Origin: Peribacillus frigoritolerans
GTDB lineage: Bacteria > Bacillota > Bacilli > Bacillales > DSM-1321
Direction of reading: 5' to 3'
NCBI RefSeq assembly: GCF_040250305.1
Contig: NZ_CP158190.1
Coordinates: forward strand, 4,248,001 to 4,312,000
Length of the DNA stretch: 64,000 nt
This document shows positions 17,021 to 25,769 of this stretch, in pieces (positions within the stretch are counted from its first letter, which is position 1; every line of letters starts with the position of its first letter). The notes beneath the pieces were generated by a model that made no database searches, was not told the DNA's origin, and was given only the letters and a program-made list of their open reading frames with translations. Both the position numbers and the translations under genes were made by a program.

Positions 17021-17100
17021 CTAGTTAGGTTTAAACCGAGGAACTCCATTTTATCGACAAATTGACGCAGTGCTTCACACTGCGCCTTGTTGACCTTCAT

Positions 17101-18102
17101 TCAATGGTGTTCTCCCTTCACCATCTTCCTTTCCATATCGTATATATAGCCCAATTTCCTATGATTGATCATCTCCTTGGGGGTTATATCCCACGGAAAC
17201 ATCGGATCATTCAAGTTATGGCTGAAGGGTCCCCCTCTTCTTGGTAGATATTTCTCCTCCCGGTGCAGGATTTTCCACATTGCCCATATCCGATCGACAT
17301 TGGCATGGTGTAAAAAGAAGACTGGATCGTTAGGTGAAACAGGTACAGAACCCATATGTCCCCCGACCCACCCATGCACTAGATTATGAAGGGCCGGTCC
17401 ATCGACAAATCCTTCAAGCTGATTTCGGAAACTTTGATTGCTTGCGGAATTCCACGGTGGTGCATCGTAAGGAGTGACTTTCAATACGTTTTGAACGTCT
17501 TGTTTCGTCGGCAGGTTTGCAACTTGTTCACTTGATCTGAAGTTCCTTTTCAATCCCCCTGAAGGTTTCCCCTCCTCATCAAGAACTTCCCAGCGCCCAG
17601 CAGCAAAAGGTCCTGAATCGACAAGGTTGTTTTTCCTTTTATTCCCGTTTCCGCCCATGAAATCGCTACCCCAGATTGGGGATGAAGCTGGATCCTCCAA
17701 TTCTGAATCTGCTGCCCAATCCCAGTAGGGAATGGTCACACTGGGGTCAACGGATTGAAGATCGCGTTCGAACAGCCAAAGGAAATAGCGATGCCAAGGC
17801 AAGAAAGCCGGCCCTCTATGGGCTGCATTTCGCTGATCACCATGGCTTCCATGGATATTGTCATTGTCAGCCCCGGTCCGCTCCCCTTGATCATTATGAC
17901 TGCGGGTCGATGCTGATGGAGCGTTCCCTGCTTTCGGGCGCTTAACGGGAGGGGTTTGAAATCTCCCTGCAGCAGCATGCCACGCTACGTACCGATCATA
18001 TATCCCTTTTTCCTTTAAGACCAAAACAGCATTGATATATTTCCTTTTTTCCTTTTCAGAAAGATGAAGTGCATTTTTTCTGATGTTATATTCAGCAGTC
18101 AT
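17101..18102 (-). CDS. Tyrosinase (type 3 copper oxidase)
   Basis: 333 residues, clearly related to Priestia megaterium tyrosinase. CuA histidines are H42 (VAWHAAAG), H95 and H104 (HRGPAFLPWH); CuB histidines are H239, H243 (HNLVH) and H266 (FFLHHANVDR). N240 after the first CuB histidine is kept. It oxidises monophenols and diphenols to quinones, giving melanin. Unlike the P. megaterium enzyme it has a 35-residue hydrophilic insertion (about residues 54-88, with ARSHND/GADNDN-like sequence) between H42 and H95, and a glycine (G244) where that enzyme has R209 at the active-site rim. No signal peptide and no caddie gene. ATG at 18102 follows GAGGGC. Confidence 0.95.
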   Translation of the reverse strand: MTAEYNIRKNALHLSEKEKRKYINAVLVLKEKGIYDRYVAWHAAAGRFQTPPVKRPKAGNAPSASTRSHNDQGERTGADNDNIHGSHGDQRNAAHRGPAFLPWHRYFLWLFERDLQSVDPSVTIPYWDWAADSELEDPASSPIWGSDFMGGNGNKRKNNLVDSGPFAAGRWEVLDEEGKPSGGLKRNFRSSEQVANLPTKQDVQNVLKVTPYDAPPWNSASNQSFRNQLEGFVDGPALHNLVHGWVGGHMGSVPVSPNDPVFFLHHANVDRIWAMWKILHREEKYLPRRGGPFSHNLNDPMFPWDITPKEMINHRKLGYIYDMERKMVKGEHH

Positions 18103-18235
18103 GATTTGCCCTCTTTTCCCAATGTTCAATTAAACTAAAAACCTTGGGATATATTAAGTCATCTCTGCTGTAAACGTTACGGGACATATGCGGATATTAG
18201 GCTAAAATGGGCATGGTCTTGCCAAAACTTTTACC

Positions 18236-18263
18236 TTGAGTAAGTTCAAAAATTATGTATAAT
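18236..18263 (+). promoter_or_regulatory. Sigma-A type promoter of the guanidine riboswitch transcript
   Basis: TTGAGT, a 16-base spacer and TATAAT, ending about 20 bases before the conserved riboswitch core. Confidence 0.75.
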
Positions 18264-18282
18264 GAAAGGTAATTGCATATGT

Positions 18283-18384
18283 CAAAGGTTTTCTAGGGTT
18301 CCGCAGTGCATCTTATTGCTGGTCTGGTCCGAGAGAAAACTCACAGCATGCTGTGTCACGGAAGGATAAAAGCCTGGGAGAAAC
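18283..18384 (+). promoter_or_regulatory. Guanidine-I (ykkC) riboswitch
   Basis: The conserved ykkC core is present in order: TCTAGGGTTCCG (18292-18303), CTGGTCCGAGAGAAAAC (about 18324-18340), a CAGCATGCTG stem, then CACGGAAGGATAAAAGCC-type sequence and GGGAGA. The last part overlaps the left arm of an intrinsic terminator, as in known ON switches: guanidinium binding prevents termination. It sits directly before the gdnC-gdnD exporter pair, the classic target. Confidence 0.95.
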
Positions 18385-18414
18385 TGTTTAACGGTTATCT
18401 CTTGGGCTTTTTTT
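18370..18414 (+). terminator. Riboswitch-controlled terminator
   Basis: AGCCTGGGAGA pairs with TCTCTTGGGCT, followed by seven T. The 5' arm is shared with the riboswitch core. Confidence 0.9.
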
Positions 18415-18454
18415 GTTTTTTTGGTAAAGAATAAAGTTGGAGGTGCGATATTTC

Positions 18455-18796
18455 ATGAGCACAAACTGGATTAAAGTATTCATTGCAGCTTTTTTTGAAG
18501 TATTTTGGGTGATTGGCTTAAAACATGCAGATGACTTTTGGACTTGGTCTGGAACGGTCATTTCGATCATCATCAGTTTTTACTTGATGATAATGGCTGG
18601 CAGGAAGCTTCCTGTCGGAACGGTATATGCCGTTTTTGTCGGTATGGGGACAGCCGGTACCGTTTTTTCCGAAATCATTTTCTTTGGAGAATCCTTCAAG
18701 CTGAGCAAAACGCTATTGATCCTCCTCTTATTATCAGGGGTGATCGGCTTGAAGCTAGTGACTGATGATAAGGCTGAGAAAGGGGATGAATCATAA
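18455..18796 (+). CDS. gdnC: Guanidinium exporter subunit GdnC (SMR family, YkkC)
   Basis: 113 residues, four membrane helices. It matches B. subtilis YkkC closely: [21 protein letters not shown], then [19 protein letters not shown] and [12 protein letters not shown]. The SMR-essential glutamate is E15-E16 region (FFEVFW, first helix). YkkC/YkkD form a heteromeric small multidrug resistance pair that exports guanidinium with proton exchange. ATG at 18455 has TTGGAGGTG 10 bases upstream. It is under the guanidine-I riboswitch, and its stop overlaps the gdnD start (TAATG). Confidence 0.94.
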   Translation: MSTNWIKVFIAAFFEVFWVIGLKHADDFWTWSGTVISIIISFYLMIMAGRKLPVGTVYAVFVGMGTAGTVFSEIIFFGESFKLSKTLLILLLLSGVIGLKLVTDDKAEKGDES

Positions 18797-19110
18797 TGGC
18801 TTGGGTCTCTTTAATCTTAGCGGGGCTATTTGAAATGTTTGGGGTTGCGATGATAAATAAATTGCACAGGGACCGTAATTGGCAATCCTTGCTGCTGTTA
18901 TTCATCGGATTTGGAGCAAGTTTCCTATTTCTTGCTTATGCCATGAAAACCTTGCCGATGGGGACGGCTTACGCTATCTGGACAGGAATCGGCGCTTCAG
19001 GCGGAGCGATAATCGGGATGCTATTATATGGGGAATCCAAAGATTGGCGAAGGGTCGTTTTTATAGCCATGGTCCTTGGCGCGGCAGTGGGATTAAAACT
19101 TGTTTCATAG
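18796..19110 (+). CDS. gdnD: Guanidinium exporter subunit GdnD (SMR family, YkkD)
   Basis: 104 residues, four membrane helices, similar to B. subtilis YkkD: LILAGLFEMFGVAMINKLHRD with the SMR glutamate E14, then YAMKTLPMGTAYAIWTGIGA and GAAVGLKLVS. It is the obligate partner of GdnC, in opposite membrane orientation. Start codon overlaps the gdnC stop by one base, so the two are translated together in near equal amounts. A strong terminator follows at 19137. Confidence 0.94.
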   Translation: MAWVSLILAGLFEMFGVAMINKLHRDRNWQSLLLLFIGFGASFLFLAYAMKTLPMGTAYAIWTGIGASGGAIIGMLLYGESKDWRRVVFIAMVLGAAVGLKLVS

Positions 19111-19136
19111 GAATAATATTTAAGCATAGAAAAACA

Positions 19137-19178
19137 AAGACGACACAATTTAGATATAGCCATTAATGTGTCGTCTTT
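19137..19178. terminator. Terminator between gdnD and yoaT
   Basis: Perfect 12-bp stem AAAGACGACACA / TGTGTCGTCTTT between convergent genes. Confidence 0.85.
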
Positions 19179-19202
19179 ACTTATTTATTTTCTTGTGTGA
19201 AG

Positions 19203-20000
19203 TCATTTTATAAAAATTGAACCCGCATCCATCACAGCGGAATCTTTCCCCTTAACCAGCTTTAGCGTCGCCACTATAAGAAAGCTGACGATCACTAATA
19301 AGAGCCATGAGCTTACCTTTCCTAGATGAACGAGACTCCATGCATCGGTTTGATTTGGATATTCCCATGCTCCAAAAAACGTTGCGATATTTTCGGCTAT
19401 CCAAATAAAAAATCCGATGAGCACAAAAGAAAGTGCGATTGGCATACGATACCGAGTTCCACCAACCTCATATGTGACCCATGACCGCCAAAAGACGATG
19501 ATGACTAGTCCAGATAACCACCAACGAACATCAATCCAATAATGGTGGGTGAAAAAATTCAAATAAATCGCAGCTGCAAGAGATACAACGACCAAAAACG
19601 GCGGCCACTTGACCAGTTCAACCTTTAACCTCCTCCACGCCTGGCAAAGATAACTCGCTACACTTGCGTACATGAATCCGCTATACAGAGGCACTCCAAA
19701 AATCTTAAAATATCCTTCCTCTGGATAAGTCCAGGAGCCCATATGTACCTTGAAAAGTTCAAGAGCAAGACCAATAAGGTGGAACAAGGTGATGACCTTT
19801 AGTTCATCCCGTGTTTCAAGCCCGGAACGCACCATCCACCACTGCATCAGAAGGCAGATGATGAGGAGCCAGTCATACCGCGGCAGAAAGGGAAGCGGAA
19901 TGAATTTTGTAATAGCCAAAGAGGCAAAAATAACGGCAGGAAACAAGCAGGATAGGGCCTGCTCCCAACCAAACCGAACGAGTTGTTTTAGTGCTCGCAT
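19203..20000 (-). CDS. yoaT: DUF817 membrane protein YoaT
   Basis: 265 residues, about eight membrane helices, of the DUF817 family; B. subtilis YoaT has nearly the same length. Typical parts: MRALKQLVRFGWEQALSCLF, KVHMGSWTYPEEGYFKIFGVPLYSGFMYASVASY, and the WIAENIATFFGAWEYPNQTDAW repeat of the same motif in the second half. The chosen ATG at 20000 has GGAG 9 bases upstream. The frame stays open to 20102 but overlaps yozG. Function unknown; it is last in the yoaS-yozG-yoaT operon. Confidence 0.8.
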   Translation of the reverse strand: MRALKQLVRFGWEQALSCLFPAVIFASLAITKFIPLPFLPRYDWLLIICLLMQWWMVRSGLETRDELKVITLFHLIGLALELFKVHMGSWTYPEEGYFKIFGVPLYSGFMYASVASYLCQAWRRLKVELVKWPPFLVVVSLAAAIYLNFFTHHYWIDVRWWLSGLVIIVFWRSWVTYEVGGTRYRMPIALSFVLIGFFIWIAENIATFFGAWEYPNQTDAWSLVHLGKVSSWLLLVIVSFLIVATLKLVKGKDSAVMDAGSIFIK

Positions 20001-20079
20001 GATTGGTGTCTCCATTTTTTTATCGTTAAATTCATGAGTAACTCCCCTTTGATGAAATCTTTCTTTTTCTTTCACTTTT

Positions 20080-20301
20080 TTAATCTTGGGTGTCATCATC
20101 ATTCCGGTATTCTAAAATATCTCCGGGCTGACATTCTAACGCCTTGCAAATCGCCTCTAAAGTTGATAATCGAATCGCTTTTGCCTTGCCGTTTTTCAAT
20201 ATGGAAAGATTAGCCATCGTTATTCCAACCCTCTCAGAAAGTTCTGTAACACTCATTTTCCTTTTAGCCAGCATCACATCAATATTGATTATAATTGCCA
20301 T
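20080..20301 (-). CDS. yozG: Cro/CI-type HTH regulator YozG
   Basis: 73 residues that consist almost entirely of an XRE helix-turn-helix: MLAKRKMSVTELSERVGITMANLSILKNGKAKAIRLSTLEAICKAL split over residues 9-54, then the usual CQPGDILEY tail. This small family (YozG/YobR-like) is often encoded next to DUF2975 membrane proteins, as here. ATG at 20301 has GAGGTG 6 bases upstream. It starts 11 bp after the yoaS stop. It may regulate its own operon. Confidence 0.85.
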   Translation of the reverse strand: MAIIINIDVMLAKRKMSVTELSERVGITMANLSILKNGKAKAIRLSTLEAICKALECQPGDILEYRNDDDTQD

Positions 20302-20311
20302 GTTATTCACC

Positions 20312-20794
20312 TCAGACTATTAAGTCATTTTCTGATTTTATATCGATGGCCTCTTGCAAAAGCCTTTGAAGAACAGCAGCAAAGACTGCAATCACCATTG
20401 AAGCAAAAATGACGACCAATCCGATTACTATGATGCCTGGGGCGTCGTCCATCTCCGCCATGAGATAAAAGAGCGGCATTCCTACCACATAAAAGCTACT
20501 GATTGTGATTGCACAATTTTTTATAGTCTTTAAAGCTCTTACAGATAATTCCGAGAAAGCTTTGTTCTTGTCAATATAGCTTAAAAGTTTAAAGGCTTGA
20601 TATAGAGCAAAGTAAAAAGGTATTGCCGATGCATACAAATCGATTAAAACGAGATATTTCAAATAAGTCATATCCGGATATAATTCTGCTGCAAAATTCG
20701 CAATCTCAGGCACCACAAAGATGCACATAGCAAGAACCGGCATTCCAATAAGAATAACGGCTATCTTCAAAAAGATCGTTGACACTTGTTTCAT
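20312..20794 (-). CDS. yoaS: DUF2975 membrane protein YoaS
   Basis: 160 residues, four membrane helices (about 8-30, 50-72, 90-112, 118-142) of the DUF2975 family. The DLYASAIPFYFALYQAFKLLSYIDKNKAFSE region split at FKLLSYIDKNKAFSELSV is the family signature. Partner of an XRE regulator in the next gene; such pairs are thought to link a membrane signal to the regulator, which is inference. ATG at 20794 follows GAGGTG. The upstream 130 bp is AT-rich and probably holds the operon promoter. Confidence 0.82.
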   Translation of the reverse strand: MKQVSTIFLKIAVILIGMPVLAMCIFVVPEIANFAAELYPDMTYLKYLVLIDLYASAIPFYFALYQAFKLLSYIDKNKAFSELSVRALKTIKNCAITISSFYVVGMPLFYLMAEMDDAPGIIVIGLVVIFASMVIAVFAAVLQRLLQEAIDIKSENDLIV

Positions 20795-20925
20795 AAAAAG
20801 CACCTCATTTATTTTTTATCAATTTGAATTTAACACATATTTTATCGTTTTACAATAAAACATTGTTGTTTTTTATTATATTATTATTGTTACCTAAATA
20901 TCCTTTTCTTTTTAAAAATAAAAGA

Positions 20926-20951
20926 AGCATTCCTCATTAAAAAGGAATGCT
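20926..20951 (-). terminator. Terminator of the SNF2 helicase gene
   Basis: AGCATTCCT / AGGAATGCT hairpin followed by a T-rich tract on the minus strand, 50 bp after the helicase stop codon. Confidence 0.75.
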
Positions 20952-21002
20952 CCATAACTGAACTATTCATTTCATTACTAAGATTACCTTCAGATGAAAC
21001 CC

Positions 21003-24000
21003 TTATATCATCAGGATTTCCCTGATATCCTCTTCTGTAAGCGCAGACGACGACTTGTCTCCAGGGTCGATGATTTCTTCAATAAGATGTCTCTTTTTCT
21101 CTTGAAGTTCATTCATTTTTTCTTCGATTGTGCCACGGGCAATAAGTTTGATGACTTGAACCGCATTCTTCTGTCCCATTCGATGGGCACGGTCCGCAGC
21201 TTGTTCTTCAACTGCCGGATTCCACCAAAGGTCATATAGAATGACTGTATCGGCACCCGTCAGGTTGAGACCCGTACCGCCCGCTTTCAATGAAATGAGG
21301 AATATATCCCGCTCTCCTGCATTAAATCGATTGCAGATTTCCACACGTTCCTTTGATGGGGTTTGTCCATCCAGGTAGAAAAAAGGTTGTCCCTTAATGG
21401 CCAAATCCCTGCCGATAATTTGAAGCATTTTTGTAAATTGCGAGAAAACCAGAACCCTTCTTCCAGAATGCTTCGATTCCTCGACAATTTGCATCAGCTG
21501 CTCATATTTAGCTGAACTGCCTTTATATCCGTCCACAAACAAGGCGGGGTGACAGCATATTTGCCGAAGCCGGGTCAAGCCAGCGAGGATCCTGATCCGA
21601 TTTTTCCGGAGGGTGTCCTTATCCAGGTGCTTCAGCGTATCATGCCGCAGCTTCGCCAGATAGGCACCGTACAGTTTCTTCTGATCAGGAAGCAGTTCCA
21701 CCGATTCCAGCGACTCGATTTTTTCCGGAAGTTCACCTAGCACGTCCTCTTTCATTCTCCGCAGCAAAAATGGGCGGATCCTGCGGGAAATCTGCTTCCT
21801 TGAGAGATTGCTATACTCCTTTAACCCCATGAATAATTCAGGGAATACGACGTGGAAAAGGGACCAGAGCTCTTCTAGTGAATTCTCGATAGGCGTACCA
21901 GTCAACGCGAAGCGATGTGCCGCTTTTATCTTCTTGGCCGCTCGTGCCGTTTGCGTCACTGGGTTTTTAAAGGCCTGTGCCTCATCGAAAAACACCGTAT
22001 GGAAGTCCTGCTTTTCAAACGAAGCGATGTCTTTCCGGAGCAATGGATAAGAGGTGATCACTACATCCACATCCTTCGCTTCCTTAAGCAGCTTCGTCCT
22101 TTCCGTCTTGTCGCCATCAACGACGACGGCTTGTATATCAGGAGCGAATTTAGTGAATTCGCTCAGCCAATTGTAGGTCAATGATGATGGGCAGACAATA
22201 AGCACCGGCACCCTTTTCTCACGGATGTCAGGCAGCTCGGATAAAATGTACGCGATGCTTTGCAGTGTTTTTCCCAGTCCCATATCATCAGCAAGAATTC
22301 CGCCAAAACCGTATTGGGCAAGTATTTTCATCCATTTATAGCCGTTTTTTTGATACTCGCGCAAGATCGGGACTAGACTATTTGGCACCACGAACTCCAA
22401 GGAGCCCGGATTCCCGATGTTATCCAAAAACTGACGGAATGACTCCTCCATTGTGAATGTCTGGCTGTCATTCACGGAATCAAGGAGCTGAAGCCCTTTT
22501 ACGATTGGCATGTTCAGCGTGCTCTCCAGGTCTTCATCCTGTACGGGCAATGCATTCAGAAAACGATTGATTTCCTCGTATTCCCTTGTTTCAAGGGAAA
22601 GCAGAGATCCATTCCTTAAACGATAGTACTTCCTCTTTTCTTCAAGCGCTGCTAAGACCTCGCGAATTTGTTTATCTGGGATATCATCCATTTCAAATTT
22701 GAATTCGAGCCAATTAGTACGTTCTTTTTTGATATTCACCCTAATACGCGGTGCAGCATTTCCACGGGAAATCCGGTTTCTTACTGCCGTAGTGGCATAG
22801 ATTTGTACCAGCTTTTGGAGTTTCGGAACGATGTGGTACAAAAACTCATACTCCAACTCTTCATTATGCAAGAAATAGCCGCCGTCCGTTTTGGCAAACT
22901 GGCTATCCTCCATCAGCTTTAGTATCTCCGCCTCCTTCTCAACATCCCTTATAACCTTGGATTCCTGCTTTTCCAAAGGGTTGATCACGATATTTTCATA
23001 ATGGAACTCCAGCCCCGCTAGCAGCCTGTTTTTTACTCGATCCAAGTATAGCTTTGCAACAAGCGGTGTCTTCAAAAATAATTCGGTGATGGATCTTGCT
23101 ATATGGACTTCACCGAGTTTTTTCAAACCTGGTACCACTTTGTCCAGGAATAATTCCAGCTGGTCATGATGGATTGGAATTTGATTCATTCCCGAATTCT
23201 CCATCATTTGCTTTAACTCAGAAAGGCGCTGGCAATCCTCATTTTCGAGCTGAACCAATTTCCCTTTAAATAGAACCAGTTTGTATGCATTCATGACAAT
23301 CATCTCATGCAATCCATTAATTTTCAGTTGAAACCCTTTGCCCTCGCTTTCGGTAAAGTCAAACTGTAAAGGAAGAGGTCCGTTTGATAAACGAAAACCA
23401 TTGAATGTATGGTCCCCATGGGAAAGCTTCACCAATGGCGCTACTTCAAGGATGGGGACAAGCTTTTGAAAAGAAGATGGCGGCAAAAGTAATAAGTGAT
23501 TGTTCAATGTATTTTCAGTTTTGTCCGCTATGGCATCCACATAGACTTTTTCATCCGATATCACTGTAATGAGCTCCTGAAGCACGGAATCATTTTCATT
23601 CTGAAAACAATGCAGCACCGGGTCATATATAAATGAAAGGGATACTTCGGCAGGCTTTCCGTCTTTAACGCGCTTCAGGAAATCCCGAATATTCGACACA
23701 TTGAAAGAACCGATTTTCATTTCCAGTCCTAACATATATAGTTCCGTTCCCATCCATACTGGTTTACACGTAAACTCTGCTTCAAGCATCTTTCTTTTTT
23801 CAAAGTGGCGCTGATGACCGCTTTTGCGGACAGGCTGATTATTGAAAAGGGTCAGCAAGCCCTCTGACAACTTCTTATTGGCTGAAGCAACACCGGTTGC
23901 TTGCAGGCCATCAGGTATCGTTCCATCTTGCTGATGGTCGTAAACCGACAGCAGGACGGCTGCAATATGCTGGCAATCCCGATGGAAGGAAGCTAGCGTA

Positions 24001-24209
24001 GGACAGCTGCATTTTGTCTGAAAACCGCCGACAGCATCCGCATCAATCGTGACATGGAAGTCTTCCTTTCCTTTAACCGTTGCTTCACAACTATCATGAC
24101 GATAGCTTTCAAATTTCACTTTATTGGCACGCTGAAAAGCTTCCCCTCTTTTGAAGGAGACGGTTCCGCACATGTCTTTTATGATTTTTCGATTTAATTT
24201 GATATCCAA
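21003..24209 (-). CDS. SWIM zinc-finger SNF2-family helicase (YwqA type)
   Basis: 1068 residues. An N-terminal SWIM zinc finger has C67, C69, C79 and H81 (CSCP...CQH). A central uncharacterised region follows, then a Swi2/Snf2 ATPase: motif I ADDMGLGKT (about residue 650), Ia VCPSSLTYNWLSEF, motif II DEAQ (FFDEAQAFKN), III LTGTPIENS, and the C-terminal lobe with LVFSQFTKML, SLKAGGTGLNLT and AADRAHRMGQ (motifs IV-VI). It is a double-stranded DNA translocase probably acting in DNA repair or remodelling; it is longer than B. subtilis YwqA (about 920). TTG start at 24209 follows GGAGGAGG. Single-gene transcript. Confidence 0.92.
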   Translation of the reverse strand: MDIKLNRKIIKDMCGTVSFKRGEAFQRANKVKFESYRHDSCEATVKGKEDFHVTIDADAVGGFQTKCSCPTLASFHRDCQHIAAVLLSVYDHQQDGTIPDGLQATGVASANKKLSEGLLTLFNNQPVRKSGHQRHFEKRKMLEAEFTCKPVWMGTELYMLGLEMKIGSFNVSNIRDFLKRVKDGKPAEVSLSFIYDPVLHCFQNENDSVLQELITVISDEKVYVDAIADKTENTLNNHLLLLPPSSFQKLVPILEVAPLVKLSHGDHTFNGFRLSNGPLPLQFDFTESEGKGFQLKINGLHEMIVMNAYKLVLFKGKLVQLENEDCQRLSELKQMMENSGMNQIPIHHDQLELFLDKVVPGLKKLGEVHIARSITELFLKTPLVAKLYLDRVKNRLLAGLEFHYENIVINPLEKQESKVIRDVEKEAEILKLMEDSQFAKTDGGYFLHNEELEYEFLYHIVPKLQKLVQIYATTAVRNRISRGNAAPRIRVNIKKERTNWLEFKFEMDDIPDKQIREVLAALEEKRKYYRLRNGSLLSLETREYEEINRFLNALPVQDEDLESTLNMPIVKGLQLLDSVNDSQTFTMEESFRQFLDNIGNPGSLEFVVPNSLVPILREYQKNGYKWMKILAQYGFGGILADDMGLGKTLQSIAYILSELPDIREKRVPVLIVCPSSLTYNWLSEFTKFAPDIQAVVVDGDKTERTKLLKEAKDVDVVITSYPLLRKDIASFEKQDFHTVFFDEAQAFKNPVTQTARAAKKIKAAHRFALTGTPIENSLEELWSLFHVVFPELFMGLKEYSNLSRKQISRRIRPFLLRRMKEDVLGELPEKIESLESVELLPDQKKLYGAYLAKLRHDTLKHLDKDTLRKNRIRILAGLTRLRQICCHPALFVDGYKGSSAKYEQLMQIVEESKHSGRRVLVFSQFTKMLQIIGRDLAIKGQPFFYLDGQTPSKERVEICNRFNAGERDIFLISLKAGGTGLNLTGADTVILYDLWWNPAVEEQAADRAHRMGQKNAVQVIKLIARGTIEEKMNELQEKKRHLIEEIIDPGDKSSSALTEEDIREILMI

Positions 24210-24379
24210 ATTGCCGTCCTCCTCCCGGGGGTTTTTTGTTGAGTGATTTTACATTCCGCTGAAAATATCTCATTTTATCATCATACTATGAAATGGGTTT
24301 ACAGGGTGGAAAAAAGCAAAAAGACAAACTCCCCTATTCGGAGTTCATCTCAATTTTTCAGCAACGGGAATTTGCACCA

Positions 24380-24610
24380 TCATTGTTGTCCTTTGGTGTT
24401 GCCTTTCTTTTTTTTTCGATAAAAGAAGCTGAATACAAGGAATGCAAGAAGAATGAAAAAAAGGATAAGTTCAGCGGGGTCCTTCACCAAAAATGGGTTA
24501 AAGGCATGCTTGATTGAATTATCCAAATCAAATCCCAATAGAATATCCATACCTAAAGAAAAGGTCACTAAAGGGATCAGAAGCAAAAGCGTAATACCGA
24601 AGAATTTCAT
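24380..24610 (-). CDS. Small germination-operon membrane protein (Ger D-type)
   Basis: 76 residues with two membrane helices (about 4-24 and 46-65) and a basic tail YRKKKKGNTKGQQ. ATG at 24610 lies 19 bp after the gerKB stop and has GGCGGAG upstream, so it is the fourth gene of the A-C-B operon. Small two-helix D proteins of 70-85 residues next to gerA-type operons are known from Bacillus and modulate germination rate. I place it there by size, topology and position; sequence alone does not prove it. A weak AACTCC/GGAGTT hairpin at 24327-24345 may end the transcript. Confidence 0.75.
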   Translation of the reverse strand: MKFFGITLLLLIPLVTFSLGMDILLGFDLDNSIKHAFNPFLVKDPAELILFFILLAFLVFSFFYRKKKKGNTKGQQ

Positions 24611-24629
24611 TTTTGATCAACTCCGCCTT

Positions 24630-25748
24630 TCAGGAACTTTTTTTGGTGCTTGTCTTCCTTTTTTTTCGATTCTTAAAAAAGGCAATGACCAAGAGAAGCA
24701 ACGGAATGATCACCTGAAATGGCAGATGGATGTAATTTGGTACGGCATCTAGCCCTTCATGGATATGTTCCGTATAGCTGCTTGACATAATAATTGAAAT
24801 CAATAAAATGACGATGCCAACAGGGTATGCAAGTCTGGAGGGCTGTTTAACATTGAAAACATTCGCCGTACCCGTTACCGCTACATAAGTAAATACACAT
24901 ATCTTGATGAACCCGCCAATCATCAACAAAAACAAGAAGTACACATCGAGACGTTCAAGAAAGCCAGCGACCTCTATTGACTGAATAAGGGTAAGAAGAG
25001 GGTATTGCGAACGTGTCGTAAGGTCCACACCAAGTACAGCAATATTCACAGCCATTATTATCGCGAGAAAAATACCGCTTGTCGCCAAGCTCCCTATCCC
25101 AATTTTTTTCAGTCGCTGAGGTTCATTCAAATAAGGAAAAATCATTAAAAACACTATGATCTCGCCAAATGGAAAAAATACGGTTTTAGTGAAACCCATT
25201 TTCACCATCTCTGTCCCGCCCATTTCAAAAATGGGTTTTAAGTTGTTTAAATGGATCATGCCGGAAGCAATAATCAGAAGCATGAAGGTCATTAAAAGTA
25301 AATTCTCTAAGACAAAGAATAGTTCCCCCGTCCTCGTCAATACTTCTATCCCTTTACGGACCGTATACACCACGACTAAAATGAATGCAGCGTTCGCAAC
25401 AAATAACGGAATATGAGGATAGGCAAAAGTAAGCAGCGTATCTCCGAAATCCCTCAGCACCCTTGCAGAAAGATAGATGAAATAAAGGATGTATAGAAAA
25501 GCTACGATCCTGCCTAGAAAATTCCCTAATATATGTTTTACAAACTCTGTTAACAGCTGCTCAGGGTAGTATTGAAAAAGGCCATAATAAATGAAAAATA
25601 ATAAAAATCCGCCTATCATCGCAATAAGGATGACTAGCCAAGCAGCCTGCTTGGCTTCACCTGCAAGCGGAACCAAAAGTGCACTGCCCATTTCAAACAG
25701 GAAAATAAGGACGAACAGCTGGTAACCGCTGATTTTTGCCTTTTCCAT
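24630..25748 (-). CDS. gerKB: Spore germination permease GerKB type
   Basis: 372 residues, ten membrane helices. MEKAKISGYQLFVLIFLFEMGSALLVP split at FEMGSALLVPL is the typical first helix, followed by VRKGIEVLTRTGELFFVLENLLL and RSQYPLLTLIQSIEVAGFLERLDVYF split at SIEVAGFLERLD, conserved in the GerAB family. It is the germinant-binding B subunit. The operon order A-C-B is that of B. subtilis gerK, and lengths agree, hence the symbol; other A-C-B operons exist, so the name is provisional. ATG at 25748 has AAAGGAAG upstream. Confidence 0.85.
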   Translation of the reverse strand: MEKAKISGYQLFVLIFLFEMGSALLVPLAGEAKQAAWLVILIAMIGGFLLFFIYYGLFQYYPEQLLTEFVKHILGNFLGRIVAFLYILYFIYLSARVLRDFGDTLLTFAYPHIPLFVANAAFILVVVYTVRKGIEVLTRTGELFFVLENLLLMTFMLLIIASGMIHLNNLKPIFEMGGTEMVKMGFTKTVFFPFGEIIVFLMIFPYLNEPQRLKKIGIGSLATSGIFLAIIMAVNIAVLGVDLTTRSQYPLLTLIQSIEVAGFLERLDVYFLFLLMIGGFIKICVFTYVAVTGTANVFNVKQPSRLAYPVGIVILLISIIMSSSYTEHIHEGLDAVPNYIHLPFQVIIPLLLLVIAFFKNRKKRKTSTKKSS

Positions 25749-25769
25749 GAGGATGCCACTTCCTTTCCA

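Noticed and set aside
16843..17100. 85-codon minus-strand frame starting at the tyrosinase stop
   Set aside because: Most of it reads through dispersed element B; the protein is not conserved in the other copies and there is no binding site, so it is not a caddie protein.
20000..20035. Frameshift in yoaT: a well-placed ATG (after AAGGGGAG) out of frame by one, near a run of seven A
   Set aside because: The in-frame ATG at 20000 has its own site and gives the normal family length, so no frameshift is needed.
21003..24209. Idea that the SWIM/SNF2 gene is part of an anti-phage island
   Set aside because: No nuclease, methylase or other defence gene is adjacent, and the protein has the usual chromosomal YwqA-type layout.
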